In this document: positions 1-7,104 of the stretch, in pieces
Numbering within the stretch: the first letter of the stretch is position 1
Layout of the letters: the number at the start of each line of letters is the position of its first letter
IMG/VR virus record: IMGVR_UViG_3300023172_005382
Coordinates: 1-34,263 of that record
Length of the DNA: 34,263 nt
Origin: a virus
Reading direction: 5' to 3' (one strand)
The notes under the pieces: generated by a model
Database searches by the model: none
Told to the model about the DNA's origin: nothing
Seen by the model: the letters and a program-made list of their open reading frames with translations, nothing else
Made by a program: the position numbers and the translations under genes

Positions 1-84
1 CACCAATCGTCCTCGCATGGTCAAGTGCTTGCCGTCGTTTTTGGCCTCTGACAGCAGAATGTCTAGGTGATGCACATCTTGCAT
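1..84 (-). CDS. Start of an unidentified gene running off the left edge
   Basis: An ATG at 84-82 overlaps the TAA stop (86-84) of the upstream gene as TAATG, the same coupling seen elsewhere in the window. The frame stays open for 28 codons to position 1, beginning Met-Gln-Asp-Val-His-His. The fragment is too short to recognise. It is called because the operon has no other gap here and the junction is typical of translational coupling. Confidence 0.5.
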   Translation of the reverse strand, partial: MQDVHHLDILLSEAKNDGKHLTMRGRLV

Positions 85-695
85 TATGCACCTACGACAA
101 TAACACCGGGTGGCTTAGAGCTGTTGGTTTTTGGCTCTTTTTTCTTTTTTGCGGCCGGCTTAGCTTCTTTTTCGGCCTGATCTGGATCTAGAGCTGCAGA
201 ACCGGACTTGACTCCGGCCATCACTTGAGCCAGACTGTTAAGATAGACCAGCACCTGTTGCCGTTCTTCTCTGCCAAGCTTATCGAGATAATCCTTGAGG
301 TTCTTTCTGACTTCCGGATCCTTGACTGACTTTCCGCCGCGCAAAAGATTGATGTTGTTGGCTATGGCTTTAAAGTCAGGATTCTTGAGTTGCTTGGCCG
401 TCGGATCCTTCATTTTTTTCGAAGTGGGAGTACCTGGCATCTCTTTGCTTTCTTCTTCGCCTGACTCTTTAGATGTCGTCTTTTTGGGTTTGGGAGCATC
501 GCCTTTAAGTTTGGCTTCCTCTTCCTGATCCTCTTCGTCAGCTTCTTCAACTTCATCGGTTGACTTATTGTCTCCTGCGCGCAAATCGAGCTTGTCGACC
601 ACGGCTGCCTGCTTTTTCTGCCTGGCTCTCTCGTCGCCCATTGTCTCATTGATTGCTGCTTCAATGATGCTGTCTAGCTGATCAAAAAGGTTCAT
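84..695 (-). CDS. Charged, low-complexity phage protein of unknown function
   Basis: This encodes 203 residues. The start at 695 is chosen because its ATG overlaps the previous TGA as ATGA; an in-frame start at 764 would run far into the neighbour. Three parts can be seen: an N-terminal helix (residues 1-35), an acidic Glu/Asp/Lys-rich middle (about 40-105), and a more ordered segment (about 110-170) containing a helical Lys-Asp-Tyr-Leu-Asp-Lys-Leu-Gly stretch. The tail is Lys/Pro-rich. There are no membrane segments and no recognisable enzyme motif. The composition and the late-type neighbourhood are compatible with a scaffold, core or virion-associated protein, but that is only inference. 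Confidence 0.75.
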   Translation of the reverse strand: MNLFDQLDSIIEAAINETMGDERARQKKQAAVVDKLDLRAGDNKSTDEVEEADEEDQEEEAKLKGDAPKPKKTTSKESGEEESKEMPGTPTSKKMKDPTAKQLKNPDFKAIANNINLLRGGKSVKDPEVRKNLKDYLDKLGREERQQVLVYLNSLAQVMAGVKSGSAALDPDQAEKEAKPAAKKKKEPKTNSSKPPGVIVVGA

Positions 696-868
696 TTTCC
701 GTACCTGACCCTCTGCCTGGCATGTTCGCGATATTTTCGGTCCAGCTCCTGACGCTTTTGCCACATCTCATTGGCTTGATGTAGTTTCTGTAGCTGTTCT
801 AGACGCAATCGGTCGCGATCTGCCAGATCGTCCATGAATTTATCAAAGTAGTTTTTTTGCTCTTCCAT
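692..868 (-). CDS. Small coiled-coil-like protein, unknown function
   Basis: This encodes 58 residues starting Met-Glu-Glu-Gln. The start at 868 is preferred over 892 because 892 would overlap the upstream gene by 20 bases. The protein is almost entirely one predicted helix rich in Arg, Gln, Glu and Lys with heptad-like Leu spacing (residues 14-32), and it ends in a basic tail. It is coupled to the next gene by an ATGA overlap. No strong ribosome binding site precedes it; instead an ATATTTAG element lies just upstream. It is likely structural or accessory; function is not recognised. Confidence 0.65.
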   Translation of the reverse strand: MEEQKNYFDKFMDDLADRDRLRLEQLQKLHQANEMWQKRQELDRKYREHARQRVRYGK

Positions 869-872
869 GCAA

Positions 873-1229
873 CTAAATATCTCGAAAAACAACAGTTACC
901 TGCCAGGCTCCGTCTTTTTTAATTGCACTGGTGCTTTTGCAGTTTTTTGCTGCGCCAAAAAGGGTCAGATAGGCGTCGGGAGGCAAAGGATTGGCAAAGT
1001 GATGGAGATGCAACACAGGAACTTCTAAAGTGGCTGAGTAGTCGCTCCAGGCTGTTATGTCGTAGGCATATGTCGAATCGCCTAAGGAAAACTGAGCTTC
1101 GTCATTGGCGGTTAGGTCGACTTTGCGGGGCTTTTTTTCAGCGCAAGACTCGTCGAATCTCTCTTTTAATTGATCGCTGACAAAAAAGCTCTCGGCGTTG
1201 AGATCACTGTTGGGAGGTGACGTCGGCAT
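873..1229 (-). CDS. Hypothetical protein, 118 residues
   Basis: The ATG at 1229 lies inside the end of the upstream gene (26-base overlap), and an AAGGTGG stretch upstream can serve as ribosome binding site. The protein has a helical N-terminal part (about 10-32) and a beta-rich C-terminal half (about 45-118) with alternating hydrophobic residues and a Leu-His-Leu-His-His stretch near 73-77. There is no signal peptide or membrane segment. The family is not recognised; tight packing with neighbours supports a real gene. Confidence 0.65.
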   Translation of the reverse strand: MPTSPPNSDLNAESFFVSDQLKERFDESCAEKKPRKVDLTANDEAQFSLGDSTYAYDITAWSDYSATLEVPVLHLHHFANPLPPDAYLTLFGAAKNCKSTSAIKKDGAWQVTVVFRDI

Positions 1230-1566
1230 AAATCTCGTCCACCTTTTGAGCCCATTCGACGTCCAAGTCCGTCACGCGCTCCATCACTTTGGTATTGATT
1301 CGAATGAGCACCTTTGAGCCGTCAACTAACAGTTTTCCGTGATGCTTCATTGCCTCTTGTAGTTGAATGACGTCTTCCAGAAAGTAAATGAGCTGCTGAG
1401 AGTTTTTGAAAGTGAAGAGCTTCTGCAGTTCCTCTTCCGGATCTTTAATGTGCTCCCAGGTCTGTTCGCTGGGGGTAATCGGCACTTGTCGACCCGGCGC
1501 CTCTCTCAGAATTCTTCGAGGGCGCTCAGAAAAATAGTCGCTCATGAGTTCTTTCAAAATGGTCAC
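1204..1566 (-). CDS. Pterin-4a-carbinolamine dehydratase (DCoH/PhhB)-fold protein, probably not catalytic
   Basis: About 120 residues. The GTG at 1566 has an AGG six bases upstream and starts just after the preceding stop; an ATG at 1545 is an alternative. Residues about 50-115 follow the DCoH pattern: Phe-x-Phe-Lys, a long helix, Met-Lys-His-His, a beta strand (Lys-Val-Leu-Ile-Arg-Ile-Asn-Thr), Val-Thr-Asp-Leu-Asp and a closing helix. In active family members two adjacent His plus a third His in a Ser/Thr-His motif handle the pterin carbinolamine. Here the His-His pair is kept but the third is Lys (Asn-Thr-Lys), and the Pro after His-His is Gly. There are no pterin-dependent genes nearby, so a structural or dimerisation role is more likely than catalysis. 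Confidence 0.6.
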   Translation of the reverse strand: MTILKELMSDYFSERPRRILREAPGRQVPITPSEQTWEHIKDPEEELQKLFTFKNSQQLIYFLEDVIQLQEAMKHHGKLLVDGSKVLIRINTKVMERVTDLDVEWAQKVDEIYADVTSQQ

Positions 1567-1567
1567 T

Positions 1568-2728
1568 TCACACCTTTTCGGCCACGTAAGGATCCCCTGC
1601 AGCCTTTTTAACAATGCCTGCCAGTTTAGACTTTGACATCTTAGAATATCTTTGCAGCGCCGTCTCGATAAAGTCGTCTCCTGAAGTCGCCAGGTCTTTC
1701 ATGGCTTCAAAAGAAGAAGCAATTTTTCTCTTAGCCCTCTCGCCTTCTTCTGCCGTCATTTTGCCGCTAGCCACATCTGCATTAATTCTCCTATCAACCA
1801 GGCTTAATTTGCGAGGCATTTGGCCCATGAGCTGATTGGTGAGAGTAACTTTGGTTTCATCTGAGACGCCCAGATCGTTCATGAAAGCATCCAGCTCTTT
1901 ACGGCCACCTCTCTCCAATTCTTTGACTGCCGGCAAAACGATGGCATTGCCTAAAAAATATTTGAAAGAGGGCAGATTCATCACGTGATTTTTGTTAGCA
2001 CGTAGCATTGCCAGCTCGTCTTCTTCCAGAACATTGGCCTGATCCAGCACGTCGACGTATTCTCCCGCTGCAAATTCGATCAAAGCATCTAGGTCGCTTC
2101 GGCGCACGTCGCTCAGTCTCGCAATTCTGGCCAACATGCGATACAGGAAATTTTTAACGCCGGATGGCCCTGAAAAGCCGGTCTCTTTTGCGATATCTCC
2201 CAGGGTCATTTCGTCGGGAGTACTCGTCGGCATGGCTTTAAAATCGCTCGGCCCAAATTCTTCTTCGAAGTCTTTTTGCATTCTGGCGATTTCTTCGGGC
2301 GGCAACTGTTCTTCGTCCTCCATTGCCTCAACGATCATCTTTTTAATCTTTGCTCTCAGCTTGGATTCCATCACTTCTTCTCCTGCTCCAATACCTGCAT
2401 CTTTCAGTAGTCCCTGATCAACCATCTTTTCAATCTTGTTTCTAACCAGTACGTAAAACTTATCGATTTCTTCGTCTGGTACATATGAGGCCAGAGTGGC
2501 CATGGCTAACTCTAAAGCCTTTTTGCTATTAGGCCTGAAATCTGGATCGTCGACCGGGGGTCGATCCGCTGTCAACTGAGTCGCAACTTGCTCTCTGGGC
2601 ACAATAGGCTCAAAGTCAGGCAGTGGTTCATTGGTAATATCTGGGCCTGGTCGATCATAGATGCCGTATGCAACATCGATGTGGCCCCCAGCAGATGACT
2701 CTACGATTTTTTTCCGGGAGTTTGCCAT
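1568..2728 (-). CDS. Conserved-looking phage protein of unknown function, 386 residues
   Basis: The ATG at 2728 follows an AGAGG-containing leader that also carries an ATATTTAG element. The N-terminal 60 residues are Pro/Asp-rich and probably disordered. The rest is predicted mostly helical and strongly charged, with many Asp-Glu pairs (for example Pro-Asp-Glu-Glu near 89, and Glu-Asp-Glu-Glu near 138). There is no signal sequence, membrane span or nucleotide-binding motif. The C-terminal third is Lys-rich. Its place beside small coiled-coil and membrane proteins suggests a virion or assembly component, but no family is recognised. Confidence 0.75.
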   Translation of the reverse strand: MANSRKKIVESSAGGHIDVAYGIYDRPGPDITNEPLPDFEPIVPREQVATQLTADRPPVDDPDFRPNSKKALELAMATLASYVPDEEIDKFYVLVRNKIEKMVDQGLLKDAGIGAGEEVMESKLRAKIKKMIVEAMEDEEQLPPEEIARMQKDFEEEFGPSDFKAMPTSTPDEMTLGDIAKETGFSGPSGVKNFLYRMLARIARLSDVRRSDLDALIEFAAGEYVDVLDQANVLEEDELAMLRANKNHVMNLPSFKYFLGNAIVLPAVKELERGGRKELDAFMNDLGVSDETKVTLTNQLMGQMPRKLSLVDRRINADVASGKMTAEEGERAKRKIASSFEAMKDLATSGDDFIETALQRYSKMSKSKLAGIVKKAAGDPYVAEKV

Positions 2729-2732
2729 GCCT

Positions 2733-2740
2733 CTAAATAT
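2733..2740 (-). promoter_or_regulatory. ATATTTAG element at a gene start
   Basis: On the minus strand ATATTTAG sits five bases before the ATG at 2728, partly fused to a possible AGAGG ribosome binding site. The same octamer, or a near copy, precedes the genes starting at 868, 7070 and 32398. It could be a -10-only phage promoter giving very short leaders; this is inference. Confidence 0.3.
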
Positions 2741-2743
2741 TGT

Positions 2744-3223
2744 TCAGTCGACAGTTTTGACAATGTGAGCTGCGCCAATTGCCAGGCCGATTCCCAATGC
2801 GATTCCAAGCGGCACCAGAAAGCCGGCTTCTTCGTACCAGGGTTTTGGCATGTAGTTTTCTCTTAGAAAATCAATCTGTTCCCGATTGATGTCTGAAATC
2901 TTTTTATGCTTTTCTTCTAAGGCCTGCAGTTTGCCATTTGCGATGTCTAACTTTAGCTGCACTTTGCTGACAGCAATTTTAATTTCCGCCGCGGCTCGAG
3001 CTTCTGCTAGCTTCAGGGAGATCATGGTCTTTCGCTCGGCCTCGATTCGTGCTGCCAAGTCTTTACTAAACAAGATGCCTTCGAACGGAGCCCTGTCGCC
3101 TTTGGACAAGGGTGAGACAGCCTCAAAAACGGATCTGGACTTTTCAGGCTCAGCTGCCAGAGCTGCTTGATGCCATGTGGAAAACGTCAAGCAAAAAATG
3201 CACAGCAGAGAAAACTTAGTCAT
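2744..3223 (-). CDS. Exported coiled-coil membrane protein, possibly a lysis or envelope factor
   Basis: This encodes 159 residues. The ATG at 3223 is chosen because it begins a clean signal peptide and overlaps the upstream stop by 8 bases. Residues 1-23 form a signal sequence ending Ala-Leu-Ala before Ala-Glu-Pro, a signal peptidase I site; no lipobox is present. Residues about 50-115 are charged and coiled-coil-like. Residues about 130-155 form a Gly/Ala/Leu/Ile transmembrane segment near the C-terminus. The layout is therefore a periplasmic helix anchored at its end. It overlaps a second small membrane coiled-coil gene, an arrangement reminiscent of spanin pairs, though the outer spanin is normally a lipoprotein. 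Function is not established. Confidence 0.7.
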   Translation of the reverse strand: MTKFSLLCIFCLTFSTWHQAALAAEPEKSRSVFEAVSPLSKGDRAPFEGILFSKDLAARIEAERKTMISLKLAEARAAAEIKIAVSKVQLKLDIANGKLQALEEKHKKISDINREQIDFLRENYMPKPWYEEAGFLVPLGIALGIGLAIGAAHIVKTVD

Positions 3224-3614
3224 TCTCGCTGTCCTGCTCAGGTAAGACAACGTTGACTCCCAGGGTACTACCGATTTTTTCGGCCAGGTCCTCATTGCTA
3301 GCATTTCGATTGTCTTCAGTTCGGTCCTGCACATCTTTCTTTGCCGCGGCAATCTCTTCGTCTTGTACTTTTTTGGCGTCATCGACTCGATCCTCGTGCT
3401 GCTGGTTTGCATTGGTTATAGCGTTAGAAACTTGGGTGTTGAAATCCTGCTCTGCCTGTTGCGTCTTGTCGGCGGCCTGCACTGTATTTTGCAATACAGC
3501 ATTTCTTTTTCGACGATCCAGTATACTCCAAACGAAGACACCGGCTGCAACTAAAAATCCGATTAGAAGCTGCCAGTATTTTTTGACGAATGCAGTAAAT
3601 TTGACCCAAGCCAT
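3216..3614 (-). CDS. Small inner-membrane protein with periplasmic coiled coil (inner-spanin-like layout)
   Basis: This encodes 132 residues. The ATG at 3614 has a GGAG seven bases upstream. A single transmembrane segment (about residues 14-32, Leu-Leu-Ile-Gly-Phe-Leu-Val-Ala-Ala-Gly) is followed by Asp-Arg-Arg-Lys-Arg and then a long Gln/Asn/Asp/Lys-rich helix (about 45-115). One N-terminal anchor plus a coiled coil is the typical layout of an inner-membrane spanin or other phage lysis accessory. Pairing with the overlapping exported protein at 2744-3223 strengthens this. No holin or endolysin is visible in the window, so the lysis role stays an inference. Confidence 0.7.
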   Translation of the reverse strand: MAWVKFTAFVKKYWQLLIGFLVAAGVFVWSILDRRKRNAVLQNTVQAADKTQQAEQDFNTQVSNAITNANQQHEDRVDDAKKVQDEEIAAAKKDVQDRTEDNRNASNEDLAEKIGSTLGVNVVLPEQDSEND

Positions 3615-3616
3615 TA

Positions 3617-3982
3617 TCAGTCTCCAAATGGGTTGTCATGCCCAATAGCCTCGTAGAGATTTTCAGTGTATTTTTCTTCTAGCTGACTTATGAGCTTTTC
3701 TTTCTTTGCTTCGCAATAATCATCGATAATTTTTACCAGTGCTGGATGGCCTTCTGCATACAGACCGGCTAAATGCTCGAATATTTCCTGCATAGACAAA
3801 TCTTTGGACACAGCAGCTTTTTTAAAATCAATATGTGTCTTGGCAAATAGAGCTACGTGAACAGATTTTTTACGCTTAGCATTAAGCAGAGCCTTGACTC
3901 TAGCCTCCGCCTTCACCTCTTGCTCCGACCGCGATCGGCGCCGGGGGGAGCTCTTCTTCTTTGCCTTGTTTTGCGATGTCAT
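3617..3982 (-). CDS. Basic protein, possible ribbon-helix-helix-type DNA binder
   Basis: About 121 residues. The ATG at 3982 has GGAAG upstream but lies 83 bases inside the preceding gene. Residues 1-38 are very basic (Lys-Lys-Lys, Arg-Arg-Arg-Ser-Arg). The following segment (about 40-75) reads as a short beta strand (Val-His-Val-Ala-Leu-Phe-Ala), a helix, Leu-Ser-Met-Gln-Glu-Ile-Phe and a second helix, the pattern of ribbon-helix-helix proteins. The C-terminal part is an acidic/basic helix. This could be a DNA-binding regulator or a nucleic-acid-associated virion protein. A shorter start downstream cannot be excluded. Confidence 0.6.
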   Translation of the reverse strand: MTSQNKAKKKSSPRRRSRSEQEVKAEARVKALLNAKRKKSVHVALFAKTHIDFKKAAVSKDLSMQEIFEHLAGLYAEGHPALVKIIDDYCEAKKEKLISQLEEKYTENLYEAIGHDNPFGD

Positions 3983-4499
3983 AATCGTCTTCCAGGATGT
4001 CCAGTAAAACGCGCGCAGTGTCCTCACCATAATGATTATTGATAAAAGACTCAGCTTTGTTCAAAATTACTGACTCCCAATCGATTAAATTCTGATAGTT
4101 TTTGACCAGACGCGCAACGTTGCCGGCAAAAGAATTGAGATCGATGTCTTCAGCCGCGGCTTCAAAGAGCCTTCTGTACACCGTCTCTTCTAGTTCCTCA
4201 GGCCGATTAACGACTGCAGACTTTCTAGCTTCCTCTTCAAAGTCAACTAATAGAGCATTGAGTTCTTGATCAATAGAATCGCTAAGAGCGTACTCTTCTT
4301 CAGGAGTTACATCGACTTCTTCCTCTTCCTGCTCCTCTTCAGCTTCATCTTCGGCTTCGCCGGCTCCTTCAGCTTCTTCCTCTTCGCCCTCTTCTTCTCC
4401 ACCGGGTGCATCTTCTTCTGTTTCTTCTGCTTCTTCGTCCTGCTCAAAAAGCATTCGATAAGCCGTCTCTCTAAGAGTGAATCTTCTATTCTTTCTCAT
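3900..4499 (-). CDS. Very acidic phage protein, possible scaffold or prohead-core component
   Basis: This encodes 199 residues. The ATG at 4499 overlaps the previous TGA as ATGA. Residues 1-18 are basic with an Arg-Glu-Thr-Ala-Tyr-Arg-Met-Leu-Phe motif. Residues about 20-65 are almost pure Glu/Asp/Ala/Gly. A near repeat of the first motif (Glu-Thr-Val-Tyr-Arg-Arg-Leu-Phe) occurs near residue 110. Residues about 120-175 form an ordered helical domain. The C-terminal 20 residues (Pro, Gly, Glu) overlap the next gene. The acidic tract is encoded by repeated cttctt/cctctt runs, so the opposite strand shows a spurious Phe/Leu-rich frame. Function is unknown. Confidence 0.7.
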   Translation of the reverse strand: MRKNRRFTLRETAYRMLFEQDEEAEETEEDAPGGEEEGEEEEAEGAGEAEDEAEEEQEEEEVDVTPEEEYALSDSIDQELNALLVDFEEEARKSAVVNRPEELEETVYRRLFEAAAEDIDLNSFAGNVARLVKNYQNLIDWESVILNKAESFINNHYGEDTARVLLDILEDDYDIAKQGKEEELPPAPIAVGARGEGGG

Positions 4500-5185
4500 T
4501 TCATCACCCGAGCAATTTTTTCGCACTTTTTAAATCTGTTTTCGATGACGTCCCAATTAAGTTCTCTCATCATGTTTTTGACGTAGCCTTCGAGGTTGGC
4601 AACGTAATCTCGATAGTAACAACCTTCACTGACGTCTATCACAATAACGGGGATGGCCGAAAAGGGCACACCAGCATCAGCAGTATCAACCACTAGATTA
4701 ATGTAGCGCTGCAAGTAAATGCTGTAAGCCGTCACTGCATATCCATCCCGCGAGCTTTTGGCGCAGCCAATAAAGTCCTTTTGCCAATCGTCAAAGGTAC
4801 CAAAGTCCCGTGCCAATCTCATATAACACAGCATGTCCATTGTAATAGAGCTGTTGAGATCGCTAATATTGTCCAGAAATTGACCCTGCAGAAAAGCGTC
4901 GTTGATTGCAAAGGACTCAGCAGTTTTGAGATTTCGAAACTTGCTGCTGACCTTATTGGCATTTTCGGGATCTGCACCTTCCAGTTCGGCGCTGATCTTG
5001 TTGAGTTGTTCGACTGTGTTCTCAAAGTGCTTGATTCTGGCCGACTTGACTTTAGGAGACAGCTTTTCAGTGCTGAGCGAAAACTTTTTAGGCTCGACCA
5101 CGTAAGCTTCATTGAGAGCTTGTCTCTTCGGAAGTACGTCGTCAATCGCCTTCAGTACATCATTTTTCAGGTTGGGTTTGCTCAT
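4496..5185 (-). CDS. Fe/Mn superoxide dismutase-fold protein lacking metal ligands
   Basis: This encodes 229 residues; AAGGAG precedes the ATG at 5185. The C-terminal half follows bacterial FeSOD closely: Phe-Gly-Thr-Phe-Asp-Asp-Trp near 132, a helical linker, Thr-Ala-Asp-Ala-Gly-Val-Pro near 165, then Val-Ile-Asp-Val-Ser-Glu-Gly-Cys-Tyr-Tyr-Arg-Asp-Tyr and Leu-Asn-Trp-Asp-Val-Ile. In SOD the metal is held by three His and one Asp. Here the Asp of Asp-Val is kept, but the His in the Trp-Glu-His-Ala-Tyr-Tyr position is Gly, and the N-terminal His positions appear as Arg and Asp. It should therefore not be annotated as an active dismutase. Acidic and coiled neighbours suggest a virion role. Confidence 0.7.
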   Translation of the reverse strand: MSKPNLKNDVLKAIDDVLPKRQALNEAYVVEPKKFSLSTEKLSPKVKSARIKHFENTVEQLNKISAELEGADPENANKVSSKFRNLKTAESFAINDAFLQGQFLDNISDLNSSITMDMLCYMRLARDFGTFDDWQKDFIGCAKSSRDGYAVTAYSIYLQRYINLVVDTADAGVPFSAIPVIVIDVSEGCYYRDYVANLEGYVKNMMRELNWDVIENRFKKCEKIARVMK

Positions 5186-5529
5186 TTGACTTCGTACTCC
5201 TTTTCAAATTCTTTGGCCGACACTGCCATCAGGTCTTCTTCGCTTTCCTCTTCTTCCGGCGCCGGAAAATAATAGAGTGACTCCAGGGAAGAAACAGGAT
5301 CGACCTCATAAAGCACTTTAGACTTTCTCTTGTCGGCCAAGACTGCTTCCTCGCCGGCCGGCTCAAATCTGGGCTTTTCTGGCGCTGCTAACATGACCGT
5401 GATTTCTCCATCGGGTTCCTGTAGCACTTGATCGACTGTATATTCAAACTGCGAACCTTTGTGGCGGACTTTGAGACCCGGAGAAATAATGATATTGCCG
5501 CGTTTGTCCTTAATGTCTGTTTCGTTCAT
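5182..5529 (-). CDS. Hypothetical protein, 115 residues, small beta-rich
   Basis: The ATG at 5529 overlaps the upstream TGA as ATGA, and the gene itself ends with an ATGA overlap onto the SOD-like gene. Residues about 10-60 look beta-rich (Val-Arg-His-Lys-Gly-Ser-Gln-Phe-Glu-Tyr-Thr-Val, then Ile-Thr-Val-Met-Leu), like a small SH3/KOW-type barrel, but this is only a shape impression. The C-terminal 30 residues are strongly acidic. No known family is recognised. Confidence 0.7.
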   Translation of the reverse strand: MNETDIKDKRGNIIISPGLKVRHKGSQFEYTVDQVLQEPDGEITVMLAAPEKPRFEPAGEEAVLADKRKSKVLYEVDPVSSLESLYYFPAPEEEESEEDLMAVSAKEFEKEYEVK

Positions 5530-7070
5530 TTTAAACCTGCGAGTAATTGCCAACGTTGCAATCGTTTAGATTCAGAAATTATGCGTCCGTATTTTCTGTT
5601 CAAATATGAATGCACAATTTTTTCAATAGAAGCATAGGAATAATTTATTTTTCCTTCTTGTTTTTTCTTGGCAATATGATCAACTAGCTTCGGAATAATC
5701 TTAATAAGATCATTTTGTAATTCTAGTGTGATTCCCATATTGGAACCCTTTCTTGATAGCATTTCTTTATGCGTTTTAAACCAGCTTACAATGGCTGCCT
5801 TAACTTTTTGTTCAATATTGTCTCGGTCCGAATCTTTTACAACTTTTTTCAAGCCATCTTCCAGATCGCTTACTATTTCGTCCGTCAAAGCATATTGTCT
5901 AGTAAGAGGATCAGCACTATTTTTCCAACGAGTCAACATGTCTGATATGACGTCACCAATGGGTTCATCGAGTTTTGATGCTTCAACTGCTGAATCTTTT
6001 AGTGCTTCTCTCGCTTTACTCTCAAGCTCTTGAGATTCTTGCTCAGATACTTCAGGTGTTTTGTCTGCATCTTCAGCTTTATCTTTTAATTCTTTTGCGG
6101 CTTCTTCGGCATCTTTAACTGCTTCTACAGATTCTTGAGCATCTTGTTTTTCAAGCTTAGGATTAAAAAACTTAGGATCCATTAAATTTTCAATCTTAAC
6201 TTTCATTAAAGCAGCGGCCATTTCTTCTGGCATTTTATCTATCTGTCTAGACTGCGCTTGAACTGGTGCCATTAATTGCTTTTGAAGCCCCGGTAATATT
6301 TTAATGTTCTTGAAAAAATTGAACATATTTTTAATTTTAGTGCCATCTATTTCTCTTCGAATATCAGCTGCTGCCTTTTTTTGTTCTTCTTCTGTATTTT
6401 TTCCAGCAAGATTAAAAATTTGTTCGATTGTTGAATCTTTACCAGTTTTTAAAGCTTTTAACGCTTCTTCAGATTGAGCATTTATGTTTCCCTGTTTGGC
6501 AGCATCTTCTGCTTTTTTTATTATCGGATTTAAAGATCGACCAACACGCTGCTGGAATGTTTTCATCCCATTGACAATGCCACCGGCGAATGTTTGAGAT
6601 TTCAAAGCTAATTCGCTGGCTGCATTCACCAAAGGAATATAATCCCTAAATTTTTCGAAAGTTTTGCCAATTTGCGGCAATTTAACCCACTTGTTAAAAC
6701 CATCAGAACTTGTATCTAATTTTTCTAACTTGGCCAATGTTGCATCGGTCTGTTGTTGCAATACTTCAAGATATTTTTGAACTTCCGGAACAGCATCAAG
6801 AAACTCTTCAGGCGAAGATAATCCTTTATCAGCCTCAAAGTCATAAACTTTAAATTGTTTTAAATATTTTTCAACTGTTTCTAAATTTTTTGCTGCAGCA
6901 TTTAAATTATCATTAACATTTTTAAAATCAGCTGCATCTAATTTTTCCACAAGCAAATATCGTATGGACATTTCGTGCAAGGATCGATCTGCATATTGCG
7001 GCAAAGATTGAATTTTGCGCAGCATGTCTAAGCTTTCTGCAATAATTTTATCATGATTCTTTAGTTGCAT
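5526..7070 (-). CDS. Large helical protein, 514 residues, possible internal virion protein
   Basis: The protein is helical throughout, with coiled-coil-like stretches: residues about 45-130, and a Glu/Asp/Lys/Ala-rich segment about 305-365 (Glu-Ala-Val-Lys-Asp-Ala-Glu-Glu-Ala). There are no membrane segments or catalytic motifs. The DNA is visibly more AT-rich than the flanking genes, with many ttttt/aaatt runs, which hints at different ancestry or relaxed codon use. The start at 7070 lacks a ribosome binding site, and a TATAAT lies only two bases before the ATG. An internal ATG at 7025 is possible. Large helical proteins of this type in late regions can be ejected or scaffold proteins; this is inference. 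Confidence 0.7.
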   Translation of the reverse strand: MQLKNHDKIIAESLDMLRKIQSLPQYADRSLHEMSIRYLLVEKLDAADFKNVNDNLNAAAKNLETVEKYLKQFKVYDFEADKGLSSPEEFLDAVPEVQKYLEVLQQQTDATLAKLEKLDTSSDGFNKWVKLPQIGKTFEKFRDYIPLVNAASELALKSQTFAGGIVNGMKTFQQRVGRSLNPIIKKAEDAAKQGNINAQSEEALKALKTGKDSTIEQIFNLAGKNTEEEQKKAAADIRREIDGTKIKNMFNFFKNIKILPGLQKQLMAPVQAQSRQIDKMPEEMAAALMKVKIENLMDPKFFNPKLEKQDAQESVEAVKDAEEAAKELKDKAEDADKTPEVSEQESQELESKAREALKDSAVEASKLDEPIGDVISDMLTRWKNSADPLTRQYALTDEIVSDLEDGLKKVVKDSDRDNIEQKVKAAIVSWFKTHKEMLSRKGSNMGITLELQNDLIKIIPKLVDHIAKKKQEGKINYSYASIEKIVHSYLNRKYGRIISESKRLQRWQLLAGLK

Positions 7071-7096
7071 AGATTATAAGCCAGGTAAAGCTTTTA

Positions 7097-7104
7097 CTAA
7101 ATAT
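7097..7104 (-). promoter_or_regulatory. ATATTTAG element upstream of the 514-residue protein gene
   Basis: This lies in the 45-base gap between the dCMP deaminase stop (7116) and the ATG at 7070. On the minus strand ATATTTAG is followed by an inverted repeat GTAAA-AGC-TTTAC and then TATAAT at 7078-7073. The octamer matches those before 868 and 2728. The gap marks the boundary between nucleotide genes and the structural-looking block, where a promoter would make sense. Confidence 0.35.

Noticed and set aside
4266-4586. Plus-strand hydrophobic protein rich in Phe and Leu, looking like a membrane protein
   Set aside because: It is the complement of the Glu/Asp tract of the acidic gene (cttctt repeats); no ribosome binding site, and it is antisense to a coupled operon.
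4496-5185. Active Fe/Mn superoxide dismutase
   Set aside because: Three of four metal ligands appear replaced.
7073-7078. TATAAT as promoter for the 514-residue protein
   Set aside because: It lies two bases before the ATG at 7070, so transcription would begin inside the gene unless the real start is at 7025 or later.
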